Source: Acidimicrobiia bacterium (GTDB taxonomy: Bacteria > Actinomycetota > Acidimicrobiia > IMCC26256 > JAGPDB01). From it: DNA of 62,851 nt. Location: the NCBI GenBank assembly GCA_018057765.1, contig JAGPDB010000010.1:1-62851 (forward strand), read 5' to 3'. Both the position numbers and the translations under genes were made by a program. Positions 1 to 8,919 of this stretch are shown here, one piece after another. Position 1 is the stretch's first letter. Each line of letters begins with the position of its first letter. The notes below the pieces were generated by a model. The model did not search any database. It was given only the letters and a program-made list of their open reading frames with translations, and had not been told where the DNA came from.

Positions 1-60
1 TTGATGTTGGGTGCTGGTGTTGCGATTTATTTCTTAACTCGCAAGCGTAGGACAATATAG
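1..60 (+). CDS. C-terminal tip of a surface-anchored protein (partial)
   Basis: Only the last 19 codons are in the window, read in frame from base 1 and ending at TAG 58-60. They encode a short hydrophobic stretch (LGAGVAIYFL) followed by a basic tail (TRKRRTI). This is the usual end of a sortase-anchored protein, a membrane segment then positive charges, and it resembles the tail of the large adhesin that follows. The sorting motif itself would lie upstream of the window. A perfect hairpin terminator follows, so this gene and the next are separate transcription units. It could instead be the last helix of another membrane protein. Confidence 0.6.
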   Translation: MMLGAGVAIYFLTRKRRTI

Positions 61-90
61 TTTTTGTAATTAGAAGCTAGTATTTATTGA

Positions 91-122
91 TAAACCTCCC
101 TTTAACAGGGAGGTTTATTTTT
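91..122 (+). terminator. Rho-independent terminator
   Basis: A perfect 10-bp stem (TAAACCTCCC at 91-100 with GGGAGGTTTA at 108-117) encloses a 7-base loop and is followed by a run of T. It ends the upstream surface-protein gene. Confidence 0.9.
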
Positions 123-160
123 GCGCATTATAAGGTACTAATATAAGGCTGTAATGAGAT

Positions 161-189
161 TTGCGTAAAAATAACACATAAAGTACAAT
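161..189 (+). promoter_or_regulatory. Promoter of the large adhesin gene
   Basis: TTGCGT (161-166), a 17-base spacer and TACAAT (184-189) match a housekeeping promoter. Transcription would start near 196, giving a leader of about 40 bases that carries the GGAGGA (228-233) ahead of ATG 237. Confidence 0.5.
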
Positions 190-236
190 GGTGTGATATG
201 CAACGAACCAAGTTGCAATTTTATCACGGAGGAACC

Positions 237-3200
237 ATGATCCGAACACTAACTTATAGGTTTTCATCAATGCGAAAGATTTGGAAAGCTAACTTTGCGC
301 TCTTTTTATTGTTGGTATTAGCGATTGGAATGTTGCCTTCATATGCTGGGGTTAATACTAAAACTAGTAGTGCTAAGGCTTTTGCTAGTGGTGATTGTGG
401 AGCGAGAATTGCTGTTAGCCTGGATCGTTCTTCCTCAATTGGCGTTAGCGAGTTTGGTGGATCTCAAGCAAATGTTGACACAATTAAAAGAGGCGTAACA
501 TTATTAAATAATTCTATTATTGGTCCTGATTCTTATACTGATTATTATACTTTTGCTTCTGCATCTAGACGTGTTAATACTGGTGGCTGGTTTAATCTTA
601 AAGATCAGACTGCTTCTAACTGGCAGAATCAGATAGTTAGTGGTGTGAAGTTTAAAACTGGTGCTACCAACTATTCTTCTGGTGATCTTTATGATGATGG
701 TCTAGCTGCTAACTCTGAAGGTCTTACTAACTGGGAAGGTGCTATAACAAATATACTTTCTTCTCGTCAAGATCCTTTTCCTGATGCAATTATTATGTTT
801 ACTGATGGTGAACCAACTACTAATAACGCAGAGACAAGAGCTGCTGTAGCTGCTGGCGGCACTTACACTGCTGCTGGCATTCCTAATGCTGATGGTACAG
901 ATCCAGATGATCTTGCTGCTGCTTATAATGCTGCTGATTTTGCTCGCGCTGCTGGTGTTCGTGTGATTCCTGTTGCTATTGGTGATTTTTCTGGAGATAA
1001 TTATTCACATCTTGTTCGTCTTGCTGGTGGAGGAAAAGTTTATACATCTAGGAGTCTTAATGATCTAGGTAATTTATTAAAGCTAGCTGCTGCGGATGTT
1101 TGTAAAACTCCTACCCGTTTAGCATTTAGTGCTTTTGAGAAAACTGCTCCTGGTACTTTTGTTAATCGTTCTATTCCAATAACTATTACTGGTCCAGCTG
1201 CTGGAACAGTAACTACTACTGGTGATCCTTTAAACCCATGGGCAACAAAAACTTTCAATACTGCTACTGATTGGGACATGCGTGCACGTGCTGGTATTCC
1301 TGCTGGCTATCATCCTATATCTGAGCGATGCGAACGTGATAAATGGGATGGCAAAGCACCAATACTTGCTGAAGCGGGAGACTCTGTTGGAGTTAACGGC
1401 CAAATATTAATCCAAAACCAAAAACCAGGTGGTACAACATACTGTGAATTCGTATACGAAAAAAATCCAGTAATACCTGTTTCAACAGTAGGTGTGAGAA
1501 TAATGGTCAAAGGATCTAACGGTTCTTTAAGTCCTTATGCTGGAACAGTAAATCTTAATGCTACAAATATATTTCAAGGTAACGTAACTACTATTTCAAG
1601 TGGAGATGGATACGTTGTTAAATCCGGAAAGCCAACTACTAAATTTAGTGCTGATTTGAGTATTGCAAATAACATTCCTAATAATTACCGAGTTATCTCA
1701 GGTGACAAATGTGTAGCTCTAGGTTCGAGCACGCCACTAAATGATTCTGAATCTGCGAAAGATAAAATTTCAACATCTAATTTAGCACCTGGTTCTAATA
1801 CTCGATGCGAATTTATTATTGAACTTTTACCAGCAAAACCAGCTGCGCTATCAATAATTAAAAAAGTTAATGGTCAAGATGCTCCGGTATCAAATCCTGT
1901 TCAAGTAAGAATTGGCGACAAACTTATTTATAGTTTTGATATTAAAAATATTGGACAAATTCCAGTAAAAAATATAAACCTAACAGACTCTACTTTAACT
2001 TCAAAAAGAAGTGATGCTCTTGCAGACTGCGTTAGCTCTCTAAATGGCAGGGTATTAGCAGTTAATGAAACGTTTACCTGTAATTCTCGCGAGATAACAG
2101 TACCTACTGATTCTCCGAAAACAGTTAAAAATATAGCTATTGCTAATGGTACTGGCGTTGTTTTGCCTGGACAAAGTCCATCTAATCCTGCACAGGTTCA
2201 AGATGATGCAAATATAAAAATTATTAAACCAATCGTAACTATTGACAAAAAAGTTAATCCGTCAGTTTTATCATATGACGGTCAGACAGTAACTTATACA
2301 ATTACGGCTAAAAACACAGGTGATGCTAGTTACGAAGGAACAATTACTGACAGCCTATTTGGTTTGTCTAAGACTGTATCTATAGAACCAAATAATGGAA
2401 GTATAACAATAACACTTGTTGGTAAATTTGATTTAGCTAATAGGTCAATTACTTTCTTGAAATCACAAAACAATGATTTGTCTTCTAACAAGACTGTATC
2501 AATCTCAAACAACTCTTTGATCAATACAGCTTGTATTAAAGAGGTTAATATTTGTGATAACGCAACTATAGACGTTGCTGATTTATCAATAACTAAAACA
2601 GCTGTTCCAACTAACTTAATTGTTACACAAAATGGAAAGTATGTAATTTCTATAAAGAATACAGGAAAAGCTTTATTAAACAACACTGTAATCAAGGACG
2701 ATACCTTAAAAGCATTATTTGCAAGTGCAAATGATGGTGTTAATAATAATGTTAAAACTCAGTACTCTATAACTGATCCAGGTGTCTTTTGTGACAAAGT
2801 ACAAAACGATATACTTGAAATTGGTGAAACATGTACAGTTAATATTAACTACACTATGACTGAAAAACTCTATAAAGAAATTAAAGGTACATCTCAGTCC
2901 AATACAGTCACTTTTGCTAATACTGCAAGTGTAAATGCAAAAACAGTAATTGATGGACAATCGCTAACTCGTCAAGATGATGCGACCATTACAGTAACAG
3001 CAACACCGTCATTGACTATTAATAAGAAAGTTTCTGAGAAGGTAGTAACAAAAGCTGGCGATACTGTTACTTATACTATTACTGTTAAAAATACTGGTAC
3101 TGGTGACGCAACTAATGTAACAGTTTATGAACGTGGCCTCGGAGTAAATTTTGGTCCATTTAATATTAATGCTGGACAAAAAGTTGTAATAAATGTTGTT

Positions 3201-6200
3201 GCTACTTATGATGGTAATAATACACTGACGTTTACAAGAGATAATCAAGTTATTGCAACAAAACAATTCACTGATGGTAAATTTAAAAATATCGCGTGTC
3301 TGTCACCAACTGGTACGGTACCTTGTTCTCCTGAAGTAACTGTTTATGAGCCAGGTCTAAAATTAGACAAGTCGGCAAATGCGACAACATATAGTATCAA
3401 CGATAATGTTATATATACATTTAAGTTAACAAATACTGGTGCTACAGCGCTTGGAAACGTCAAACTTAATGACAATACTATCCCTACATTATTTACTTCA
3501 GCGGGAGAATCAAATCCGCCAAAGACTTCATTTATCACTTCAGATTTTTCTGGTGATACTAATAATAATGGCCTCTTGGATCTAAGCGAAACTTGGACTG
3601 TTAACGCTACATTTAAGATGACACAAAAACTCTCATCTTATATTGAATCACATGACTCAAATGCACAATTAGCAGGTGCACAATTTAAGAATATTGCTAT
3701 TGCTAAAGCTGATGTTGTAGTTCCAGGAACAACTACACCAGATACTACAAAACCAGTTGGTCCAGTACAAGATGATGCTGAAATTACAGTGAATCTCAAT
3801 CCCGGTTTAGAAGTAACTAAAGCTACATCTAAGACAGTTGCGGTTGACGGTGATACATATACCTATACAATAACTGTGAAAAATATTGGAACTTCTAAAT
3901 TAAATAATGTTATTGTCAAAGATAACAATGTTGGATTTAATACTACAATTTCCACACTTGCTGTTGGCGAAACAAAAACATTTGTAATTGACGCATCGGT
4001 TAGAGGAAATACTATTACGTTTAAATACAACGGCACACTTACTTCTAAAACTGGAACATTCGATGCTAGCGGTAGATTCGTTAACGTTGCGTGTGCGGAA
4101 TCAGGAGATGTTGCAGATTGTTCTCCAGAGGTACTTGTTAAGACACCTAAGATAACGTTAGAAAAAACAGTTAAAGGTAATTCAACAATTCGTGTGGGCG
4201 AAACAATCACATACCAATTTATTGTTACAAATGTTAATGAAGTCCCTATTAAAGACTTAGTTATAACAGATGAAACCTTAAAGACACTATTTGGTCTTTC
4301 TGGTATTCCAACTATTAACATTGATAATTCTAAGCTTGGCACTGATGGAGTCTTAACTAAAGACGAAAAATCACAGGTTGTAGAATATACGACACCTGTT
4401 GTTACATCGGCTATCGCTGCTAAATTTATAAATAATAAATTTACAAACATTGCTATAGTTAATGGTAAAGCAGTGCTTGACGATGGATCAACAAAAGCTG
4501 TAAAACCAGCTCAAGACGATGCTGTTGTAAACTTAGAATTACAAACTAGTTGGACATTTAATAAAGTTGCAGATAACCATGTAGCTCGTCCAGGCGACAC
4601 TATTACATATAGCTTCACTGTAAAAAATACTGGTGAAACTACTATTCCGAGTATTACAATTACAGATAATACAATTGCTAAGACAATTGTCGTTGCTGGC
4701 CCGATTGCACCTGGTGCAACTAAAACAGCTACTACAACATATGTTTTACCAGCAAATTACACTGGAACAAACTTTGTTAATGTTGCTAATGCTTGTATCA
4801 CAGGCACAACTGATTGTAAGCCAGGTACAGACAAAGTACTTGTACCTAAGGTTCAACTCGATAAAAGTGGACCAGCAGTTGCAATGGCTGGTGACAAAGT
4901 TACATATAAATTTGTTGTAAAAAATATTGGTGAAACAGACTTAACTAACATAGTTATAACTGATCAAGCATTAAGTACATTATTAGGTAAAGAAGTTAAA
5001 ATCTCTGTACCTGGTATATTAAAGCCAGGTGAAAGTTCATCTATCATAAATTACGATGCGACATTCCCTGCAAACTTTAGTGGAAAATCATTTAAGAATG
5101 TAGCTATTGTCACAGCGATTCCATTAAATCCTAAGACGAACATTCCAGAAACAGATAAGCCAGTGACTGATGACGATGATCACACTATATTATTTGCCCA
5201 ATGGCATGCAACTAAAACTGCGGATAAGATTGCAGTTAAACCAGGTGAAACTATCAATTACATAATCACTGTGTATAACGATAGCGACGTTGCTTTAACC
5301 GATGTTGAAGTTAGCGACCCTACTATTGGTTTCCCAGCGGATGGTAAGCCAGTAAAAGTTAATATACCTGCGAATTCGAAAGTTGAAATTCCGGCTTCAT
5401 ACGTTGTACCTGTGAATTATGTAGGAAATACGTTCAAGAACGTAGCTCTTGTTTGTGTACCACGAACTGGTCAAGATGCTAACTGTGAAAAGCCAACAGT
5501 TGAAGTTCCAGTAGTTAAATTAACAATTGTTAAATCTGCTGATAAGAAACAAGTGCTTGTTGGCGACGAAGTAACATTCTCTTTCGATGTTACTAATAAC
5601 TCAACAATCGATCTAAAGAATGTAAGAGTAGTCGACTCAAAAGTAAATTTTGACGAAATAATTACTCTTCTTAAAGCAGGTCAAAAAGTAACAATCAAAG
5701 CTACTAATAAATATATTGTCACAGAAGCTGATCTAGAAGCAGAGAAGTTAACAAATATTGTTAGTGCATGTGCAGTTATACCAGGCCGTGATATATCTGA
5801 TGCTTCAGATTGTACCCCATCATCTAGTGGAGTTTGTATTGAAAAAGCAGATACAGTTTGCGATGATGACGAGATAACAATCCCTGTTATCAGTCCTTCC
5901 ATCTCGATCGTTAAATCTGCTGATCAAACAACTGCAAGTGTTGGCGATACTGTGAACTATAGCTTCGTAATAACTAATACTTCAAAGATAGAAATCAATG
6001 ATATAACTGTTACTGATAATGTCTTAGGTGATCTTGGTGCAATTGAAAAATTAGCTCCAGGTGCTTCAGTTACTAAAACAATTGCTTATGTTGTGCCGGC
6101 AGGAATACCACAAGGTATTCTTAGAAACGTTGCTAGCGCTTGCTTTGCATCTCCAGTAGTTGTGAATAATTGTGATAGTGATGATCACGTACTTAGTATC

Positions 6201-6359
6201 ACAGAAGTACTAGGTCAAAATATCACAAGAATTTCACCTTCAGGAATGCTTGCTTATACTGGTTCAACATCAGATTATATATTGCGAACTGTACTTTGGT
6301 TAATGCTCCTAGGTTCTACTTTCGTAATGTTTGCATTCAGAAAGAAGAGAACTGTATAA
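237..6359 (+). CDS. Giant VWA/DUF11-repeat cell-wall-anchored adhesin
   Basis: This is a surface protein of about 2040 residues. I start it at ATG 237 because GGAGGA lies just upstream. ATG 198 is in frame but sits almost at the predicted transcription start, and ATG 270 is another option. A signal peptide (about residues 12-45) is followed by a von Willebrand factor A domain with the metal-site motif DRSSS at residues 63-67 and a second motif (TDGEPT) near 190. Next come twelve tandem DUF11-like repeats of about 100-140 residues. Each opens with a K-rich strand such as LTINKKV or LSIVKSA, then GDxVTYxxxVxNTG, and many end in QDDA. The C-terminus has LAYTG (about 2005-2009), a membrane helix and RKKR. 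In actinobacteria LAXTG is the class E sortase signal. No sortase is visible here. The likely role is adhesion or surface-layer formation, and the ligand is unknown. Confidence 0.85.
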   Translation: MIRTLTYRFSSMRKIWKANFALFLLLVLAIGMLPSYAGVNTKTSSAKAFASGDCGARIAVSLDRSSSIGVSEFGGSQANVDTIKRGVTLLNNSIIGPDSYTDYYTFASASRRVNTGGWFNLKDQTASNWQNQIVSGVKFKTGATNYSSGDLYDDGLAANSEGLTNWEGAITNILSSRQDPFPDAIIMFTDGEPTTNNAETRAAVAAGGTYTAAGIPNADGTDPDDLAAAYNAADFARAAGVRVIPVAIGDFSGDNYSHLVRLAGGGKVYTSRSLNDLGNLLKLAAADVCKTPTRLAFSAFEKTAPGTFVNRSIPITITGPAAGTVTTTGDPLNPWATKTFNTATDWDMRARAGIPAGYHPISERCERDKWDGKAPILAEAGDSVGVNGQILIQNQKPGGTTYCEFVYEKNPVIPVSTVGVRIMVKGSNGSLSPYAGTVNLNATNIFQGNVTTISSGDGYVVKSGKPTTKFSADLSIANNIPNNYRVISGDKCVALGSSTPLNDSESAKDKISTSNLAPGSNTRCEFIIELLPAKPAALSIIKKVNGQDAPVSNPVQVRIGDKLIYSFDIKNIGQIPVKNINLTDSTLTSKRSDALADCVSSLNGRVLAVNETFTCNSREITVPTDSPKTVKNIAIANGTGVVLPGQSPSNPAQVQDDANIKIIKPIVTIDKKVNPSVLSYDGQTVTYTITAKNTGDASYEGTITDSLFGLSKTVSIEPNNGSITITLVGKFDLANRSITFLKSQNNDLSSNKTVSISNNSLINTACIKEVNICDNATIDVADLSITKTAVPTNLIVTQNGKYVISIKNTGKALLNNTVIKDDTLKALFASANDGVNNNVKTQYSITDPGVFCDKVQNDILEIGETCTVNINYTMTEKLYKEIKGTSQSNTVTFANTASVNAKTVIDGQSLTRQDDATITVTATPSLTINKKVSEKVVTKAGDTVTYTITVKNTGTGDATNVTVYERGLGVNFGPFNINAGQKVVINVVATYDGNNTLTFTRDNQVIATKQFTDGKFKNIACLSPTGTVPCSPEVTVYEPGLKLDKSANATTYSINDNVIYTFKLTNTGATALGNVKLNDNTIPTLFTSAGESNPPKTSFITSDFSGDTNNNGLLDLSETWTVNATFKMTQKLSSYIESHDSNAQLAGAQFKNIAIAKADVVVPGTTTPDTTKPVGPVQDDAEITVNLNPGLEVTKATSKTVAVDGDTYTYTITVKNIGTSKLNNVIVKDNNVGFNTTISTLAVGETKTFVIDASVRGNTITFKYNGTLTSKTGTFDASGRFVNVACAESGDVADCSPEVLVKTPKITLEKTVKGNSTIRVGETITYQFIVTNVNEVPIKDLVITDETLKTLFGLSGIPTINIDNSKLGTDGVLTKDEKSQVVEYTTPVVTSAIAAKFINNKFTNIAIVNGKAVLDDGSTKAVKPAQDDAVVNLELQTSWTFNKVADNHVARPGDTITYSFTVKNTGETTIPSITITDNTIAKTIVVAGPIAPGATKTATTTYVLPANYTGTNFVNVANACITGTTDCKPGTDKVLVPKVQLDKSGPAVAMAGDKVTYKFVVKNIGETDLTNIVITDQALSTLLGKEVKISVPGILKPGESSSIINYDATFPANFSGKSFKNVAIVTAIPLNPKTNIPETDKPVTDDDDHTILFAQWHATKTADKIAVKPGETINYIITVYNDSDVALTDVEVSDPTIGFPADGKPVKVNIPANSKVEIPASYVVPVNYVGNTFKNVALVCVPRTGQDANCEKPTVEVPVVKLTIVKSADKKQVLVGDEVTFSFDVTNNSTIDLKNVRVVDSKVNFDEIITLLKAGQKVTIKATNKYIVTEADLEAEKLTNIVSACAVIPGRDISDASDCTPSSSGVCIEKADTVCDDDEITIPVISPSISIVKSADQTTASVGDTVNYSFVITNTSKIEINDITVTDNVLGDLGAIEKLAPGASVTKTIAYVVPAGIPQGILRNVASACFASPVVVNNCDSDDHVLSITEVLGQNITRISPSGMLAYTGSTSDYILRTVLWLMLLGSTFVMFAFRKKRTV
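1840..6190 (+). repeat. Twelve tandem DUF11-like repeat units within the adhesin
   Basis: Units begin at ALSIIKKV, VTIDKKV, LSITKTA, LTINKKV, LKLDKSA, LEVTKAT, ITLEKTV, WTFNKVA, VQLDKSG, WHATKTA, LTIVKSA and ISIVKSA. They are homologous at protein level but clearly diverged in DNA, so they are not a recent slippage product. Many carry cysteine pairs such as NxACxxxxxxC that may form intradomain disulfides after export. Confidence 0.8.
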
Positions 6360-6400
6360 TAAAACTATTTTGTCGTTATTTACTAACAGTACAATTAATT

Positions 6401-6432
6401 AAATGGAGCCGAGCAATCGGCTCCATTTTTTA
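6401..6432 (+). terminator. Rho-independent terminator after the adhesin
   Basis: An 11-bp perfect stem (AATGGAGCCGA at 6402-6412 with TCGGCTCCATT at 6417-6427) has a GCAA tetraloop and a T tail. Confidence 0.9.
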
Positions 6433-6522
6433 TACTTCATCCATTACGAGAAGGCTAAGTGAAACGAGAAATATAGTCAAATATTTAGATCCCTCGACTA
6501 CACTCAAAATGATAAATCGATA

Positions 6523-6528
6523 TAAACT
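6523..6528 (+). promoter_or_regulatory. -10 box of prfA, leaderless type
   Basis: TAAACT lies exactly six bases before the prfA ATG, so transcription would begin at or next to the start codon. No ribosome-binding site is visible. Confidence 0.5.
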
Positions 6529-6534
6529 ATAAAA

Positions 6535-7611
6535 ATGGATTTTGATCAACTATCATCACTGAGTGGGGAACTTACATCACTCGAAGATTCTGTGTCTGCA
6601 TTATATGCGAGTGGCGATATTGATGAAGCTAATAAAATATCTAAACGCATATCTGACTTAAGACCAGTAGTAGAAGCATACGCACGATACGAGAATGCAA
6701 AAAATGAAGTATCTGGAGCTCGTGAACTTTTAGAAACTGAAAAAGATAATGATATGCGTGAATTTCTGAATGATGAAATAGAGAGTAAAAAAACTGTACT
6801 TGAAGATATTGAAGCAGAACTAAAAGAATTATTGCTACCTAAAGACCCTAATGATGGACGCAATGTAATCATTGAAATTCGTGGTGGTGAAGGTGGAGAA
6901 GAAGGCAACCTTTGGGCTAGCGACCTTTATAAAATGTATTCAAAATTTTGCGAAAGACACAATTTTAAAATCGAAATTATAGACGCAATGGAATCCGCAA
7001 ATGGTGGATATACGAATTTAACTTTTTTGGTTAAAGGTGATGACGCATGGAGCCAATTCAAATTTGAAGGCGGGCCTCATCGAGTACAGCGAGTACCTCA
7101 GACAGAGACACAAGGCAGAGTGCATACTTCTGCGGCTACAGTAGCTGTACTTCCAGAAGCCGGCGAAGTTGATATTCAGATAGACTTAAATGATGTAGAT
7201 ATAGATGTATATAGAAGTTCAGGACCTGGTGGTCAGTCTGTAAATACAACAGACTCTGCAGTACGACTTACACATAAGCCAACAGGACTAGTTGTAACTT
7301 GTCAAGATCAGAAAAGTCAGATAAAGAATAGGGAACAAGCATTCAAAGTTTTACGTGCTCGTCTACTTGCTTTTGAGCAAGAAAAAGCTGCAGCTGAATT
7401 AGGTGAAGCTCGTTCTAGTCAAGTTGGAAGTGGTGGTCGAGGTGAAAAGATTCGTACATATAATTATAAAGATAATCGCATAACTGATCACCGTATTGGA
7501 CTAACACAGTACAACTTAGACCGAGCATTAGAGGGTGATTTAGATTCTGTCGTCGACGCACTCCGCGCTTTTGAACGTTCAGAACAATTATCACAAAGTG
7601 TCACTAGTTAA
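6535..7611 (+). CDS. prfA: Peptide chain release factor 1
   Basis: Class I release factor reading UAA and UAG, 358 residues, the usual length. The stop-codon-reading tripeptide PxT is PQT at residues 188-190, which distinguishes it from RF2. The peptidyl-tRNA hydrolysis motif GGQ is at 232-234 within SSGPGGQSVNTTDSAVRLTH. The N-terminal helical region is acidic, and the C-terminal basic region after GGQ is complete. The next gene, prmC, which methylates the GGQ glutamine, starts two bases after the stop, so the pair is an operon. A -10 box six bases upstream and the lack of a ribosome-binding site suggest a leaderless mRNA. Confidence 0.97.
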   Translation: MDFDQLSSLSGELTSLEDSVSALYASGDIDEANKISKRISDLRPVVEAYARYENAKNEVSGARELLETEKDNDMREFLNDEIESKKTVLEDIEAELKELLLPKDPNDGRNVIIEIRGGEGGEEGNLWASDLYKMYSKFCERHNFKIEIIDAMESANGGYTNLTFLVKGDDAWSQFKFEGGPHRVQRVPQTETQGRVHTSAATVAVLPEAGEVDIQIDLNDVDIDVYRSSGPGGQSVNTTDSAVRLTHKPTGLVVTCQDQKSQIKNREQAFKVLRARLLAFEQEKAAAELGEARSSQVGSGGRGEKIRTYNYKDNRITDHRIGLTQYNLDRALEGDLDSVVDALRAFERSEQLSQSVTS

Positions 7612-7613
7612 AC

Positions 7614-8495
7614 GTGGTTAGTTATTCGCAATTGCAAAAAGATATTGTATCGAAACTAAAGATCATTAATAATTCTGACGACGTTCGAGATTTTGAAGCA
7701 AGGCTAATAATAGAAAATGTAACAGGTTTAAATTATTCAGAGATGATAATCAACGATCATGATATCGATATAAATATAGACAATAATATTAACTCAATTA
7801 TTTCGAAAAGAAATACAGGCAAGCCTCTGGCATATATTTTAGGTCATTCTAATTTTTATGGTTTAGAATTTAACGTTGATGATAGAGTATTAATTCCAAG
7901 GAGTGAAACTGAAGAGCTTGTAAAAAAAGCTATTGATATACTGAAAAACCAGGAATATCAACCTCAAATGGTTATAGATATAGGAACGGGGTCTGGTGCA
8001 ATTGCAGTAGCTCTTGCTTGTAATGTAAGAAATTTAGAAGTTTTAGCGATTGATATATCTAGTGATGCATTAGAACTAGCTCAAGAGAATTATAAAAGTA
8101 ATACAGGTAAAATGTATGAAAACTCGATAATTAAATTTTTAAAAAGTGATTGTTTTAATAATTTAGATCGTTCTCTATTAGAAAAATTCGATCTTATTAT
8201 TTCAAATCCTCCTTATATCGCCAAGGATGAAGAAGATACTCTAGATGATAGTGTTAAACAATATGAACCACATATCGCATTATTTGCCCATGATGAGGGA
8301 TTTGCAGTTTATGAAAAAATAATAATCGAATCAGTTAATTGGCTAAAACCAGGTGGATTTTTAATATTAGAGATTTCGCCACGTCATACAAAAAATATAA
8401 AAGATTTTATAAACAGCTGCGAATATTCTGAATTAAAAATATTCGAAGATCTTTCAAAACGTGATCGAATTTGTGTTGCAAAAATGCCTGGTTAG
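7614..8495 (+). CDS. prmC: Release factor glutamine methyltransferase PrmC (HemK)
   Basis: SAM-dependent N5-glutamine methyltransferase that modifies the GGQ glutamine of RF1 and RF2 in the cytoplasm. It has 293 residues and begins with GTG two bases after prfA. It has an N-terminal helical substrate-binding domain (about 1-95) and a Rossmann methyltransferase domain with the SAM loop DIGTGSGAIAVALA (about 122-135). The catalytic NPPY motif is at 198-201, as required for glutamine methylation. Coupling to prfA supports the assignment. Its 3' end overlaps the stop of the convergent DUF983 gene by three bases. Confidence 0.95.
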   Translation: MVSYSQLQKDIVSKLKIINNSDDVRDFEARLIIENVTGLNYSEMIINDHDIDINIDNNINSIISKRNTGKPLAYILGHSNFYGLEFNVDDRVLIPRSETEELVKKAIDILKNQEYQPQMVIDIGTGSGAIAVALACNVRNLEVLAIDISSDALELAQENYKSNTGKMYENSIIKFLKSDCFNNLDRSLLEKFDLIISNPPYIAKDEEDTLDDSVKQYEPHIALFAHDEGFAVYEKIIIESVNWLKPGGFLILEISPRHTKNIKDFINSCEYSELKIFEDLSKRDRICVAKMPG

Positions 8496-8875
8496 TCTTT
8501 GTCGAGCTCAGCCATAAATCCATGATCGATTGCCATCCACAAAGTATGTGAGTATGGGTAACCAAATATGGGCATAAAAATAGCTATAGGTAATAGTGCT
8601 AAAATTATAGGAACAACAGCAATGTTGGGTGATGTGACAACTAGTCCAATAACTAAGCCTAATACTATTACTGTTGACGTTAAAGCTACATTCAAAGCCA
8701 TTGCGCCGGTCCAATAGCCAGGTTCTTTATCAAAAAGTAAGTCACATTTAATACAATTTTTTCGTATATTAAAATATTTTATATGAGTTTTATGTGATCC
8801 ACATCGAGGACAGGCGCCTGTTATTCCTCGAATTAAAAAGGTTAGTTTAGATTTAGGAAATTCATATTTTGTCAT
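8492..8875 (-). CDS. DUF983 zinc-ribbon membrane protein
   Basis: Small membrane protein of 127 residues. The cytoplasmic N-terminus carries a zinc-ribbon-like pair of motifs, CPRC (about 22-25) and CIKC (about 41-44), followed by LLFDKEPGYWTGAM and two hydrophobic helices (about 58-80 and 86-105). This arrangement matches the DUF983 family. The molecular function is not known, although family members in other bacteria are often found near respiratory-chain assembly genes. It is transcribed against prmC and divergently from the GT4-type transferase, with only 44 bases between the two starts. Confidence 0.75.
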   Translation of the reverse strand: MTKYEFPKSKLTFLIRGITGACPRCGSHKTHIKYFNIRKNCIKCDLLFDKEPGYWTGAMALNVALTSTVIVLGLVIGLVVTSPNIAVVPIILALLPIAIFMPIFGYPYSHTLWMAIDHGFMAELDKD

Positions 8876-8919
8876 ATGGATGATTATTTTACTCTCCTAT
8901 CAGTCTAGAATGCTCATTA

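Noticed and set aside
3863-4450. Long antisense open frame (195 codons) opposite the adhesin
   Set aside because: It mirrors the repeat codon pattern of the real gene, has no ribosome-binding site or promoter, and its sequence is a run of V, S, T and L without a fold.
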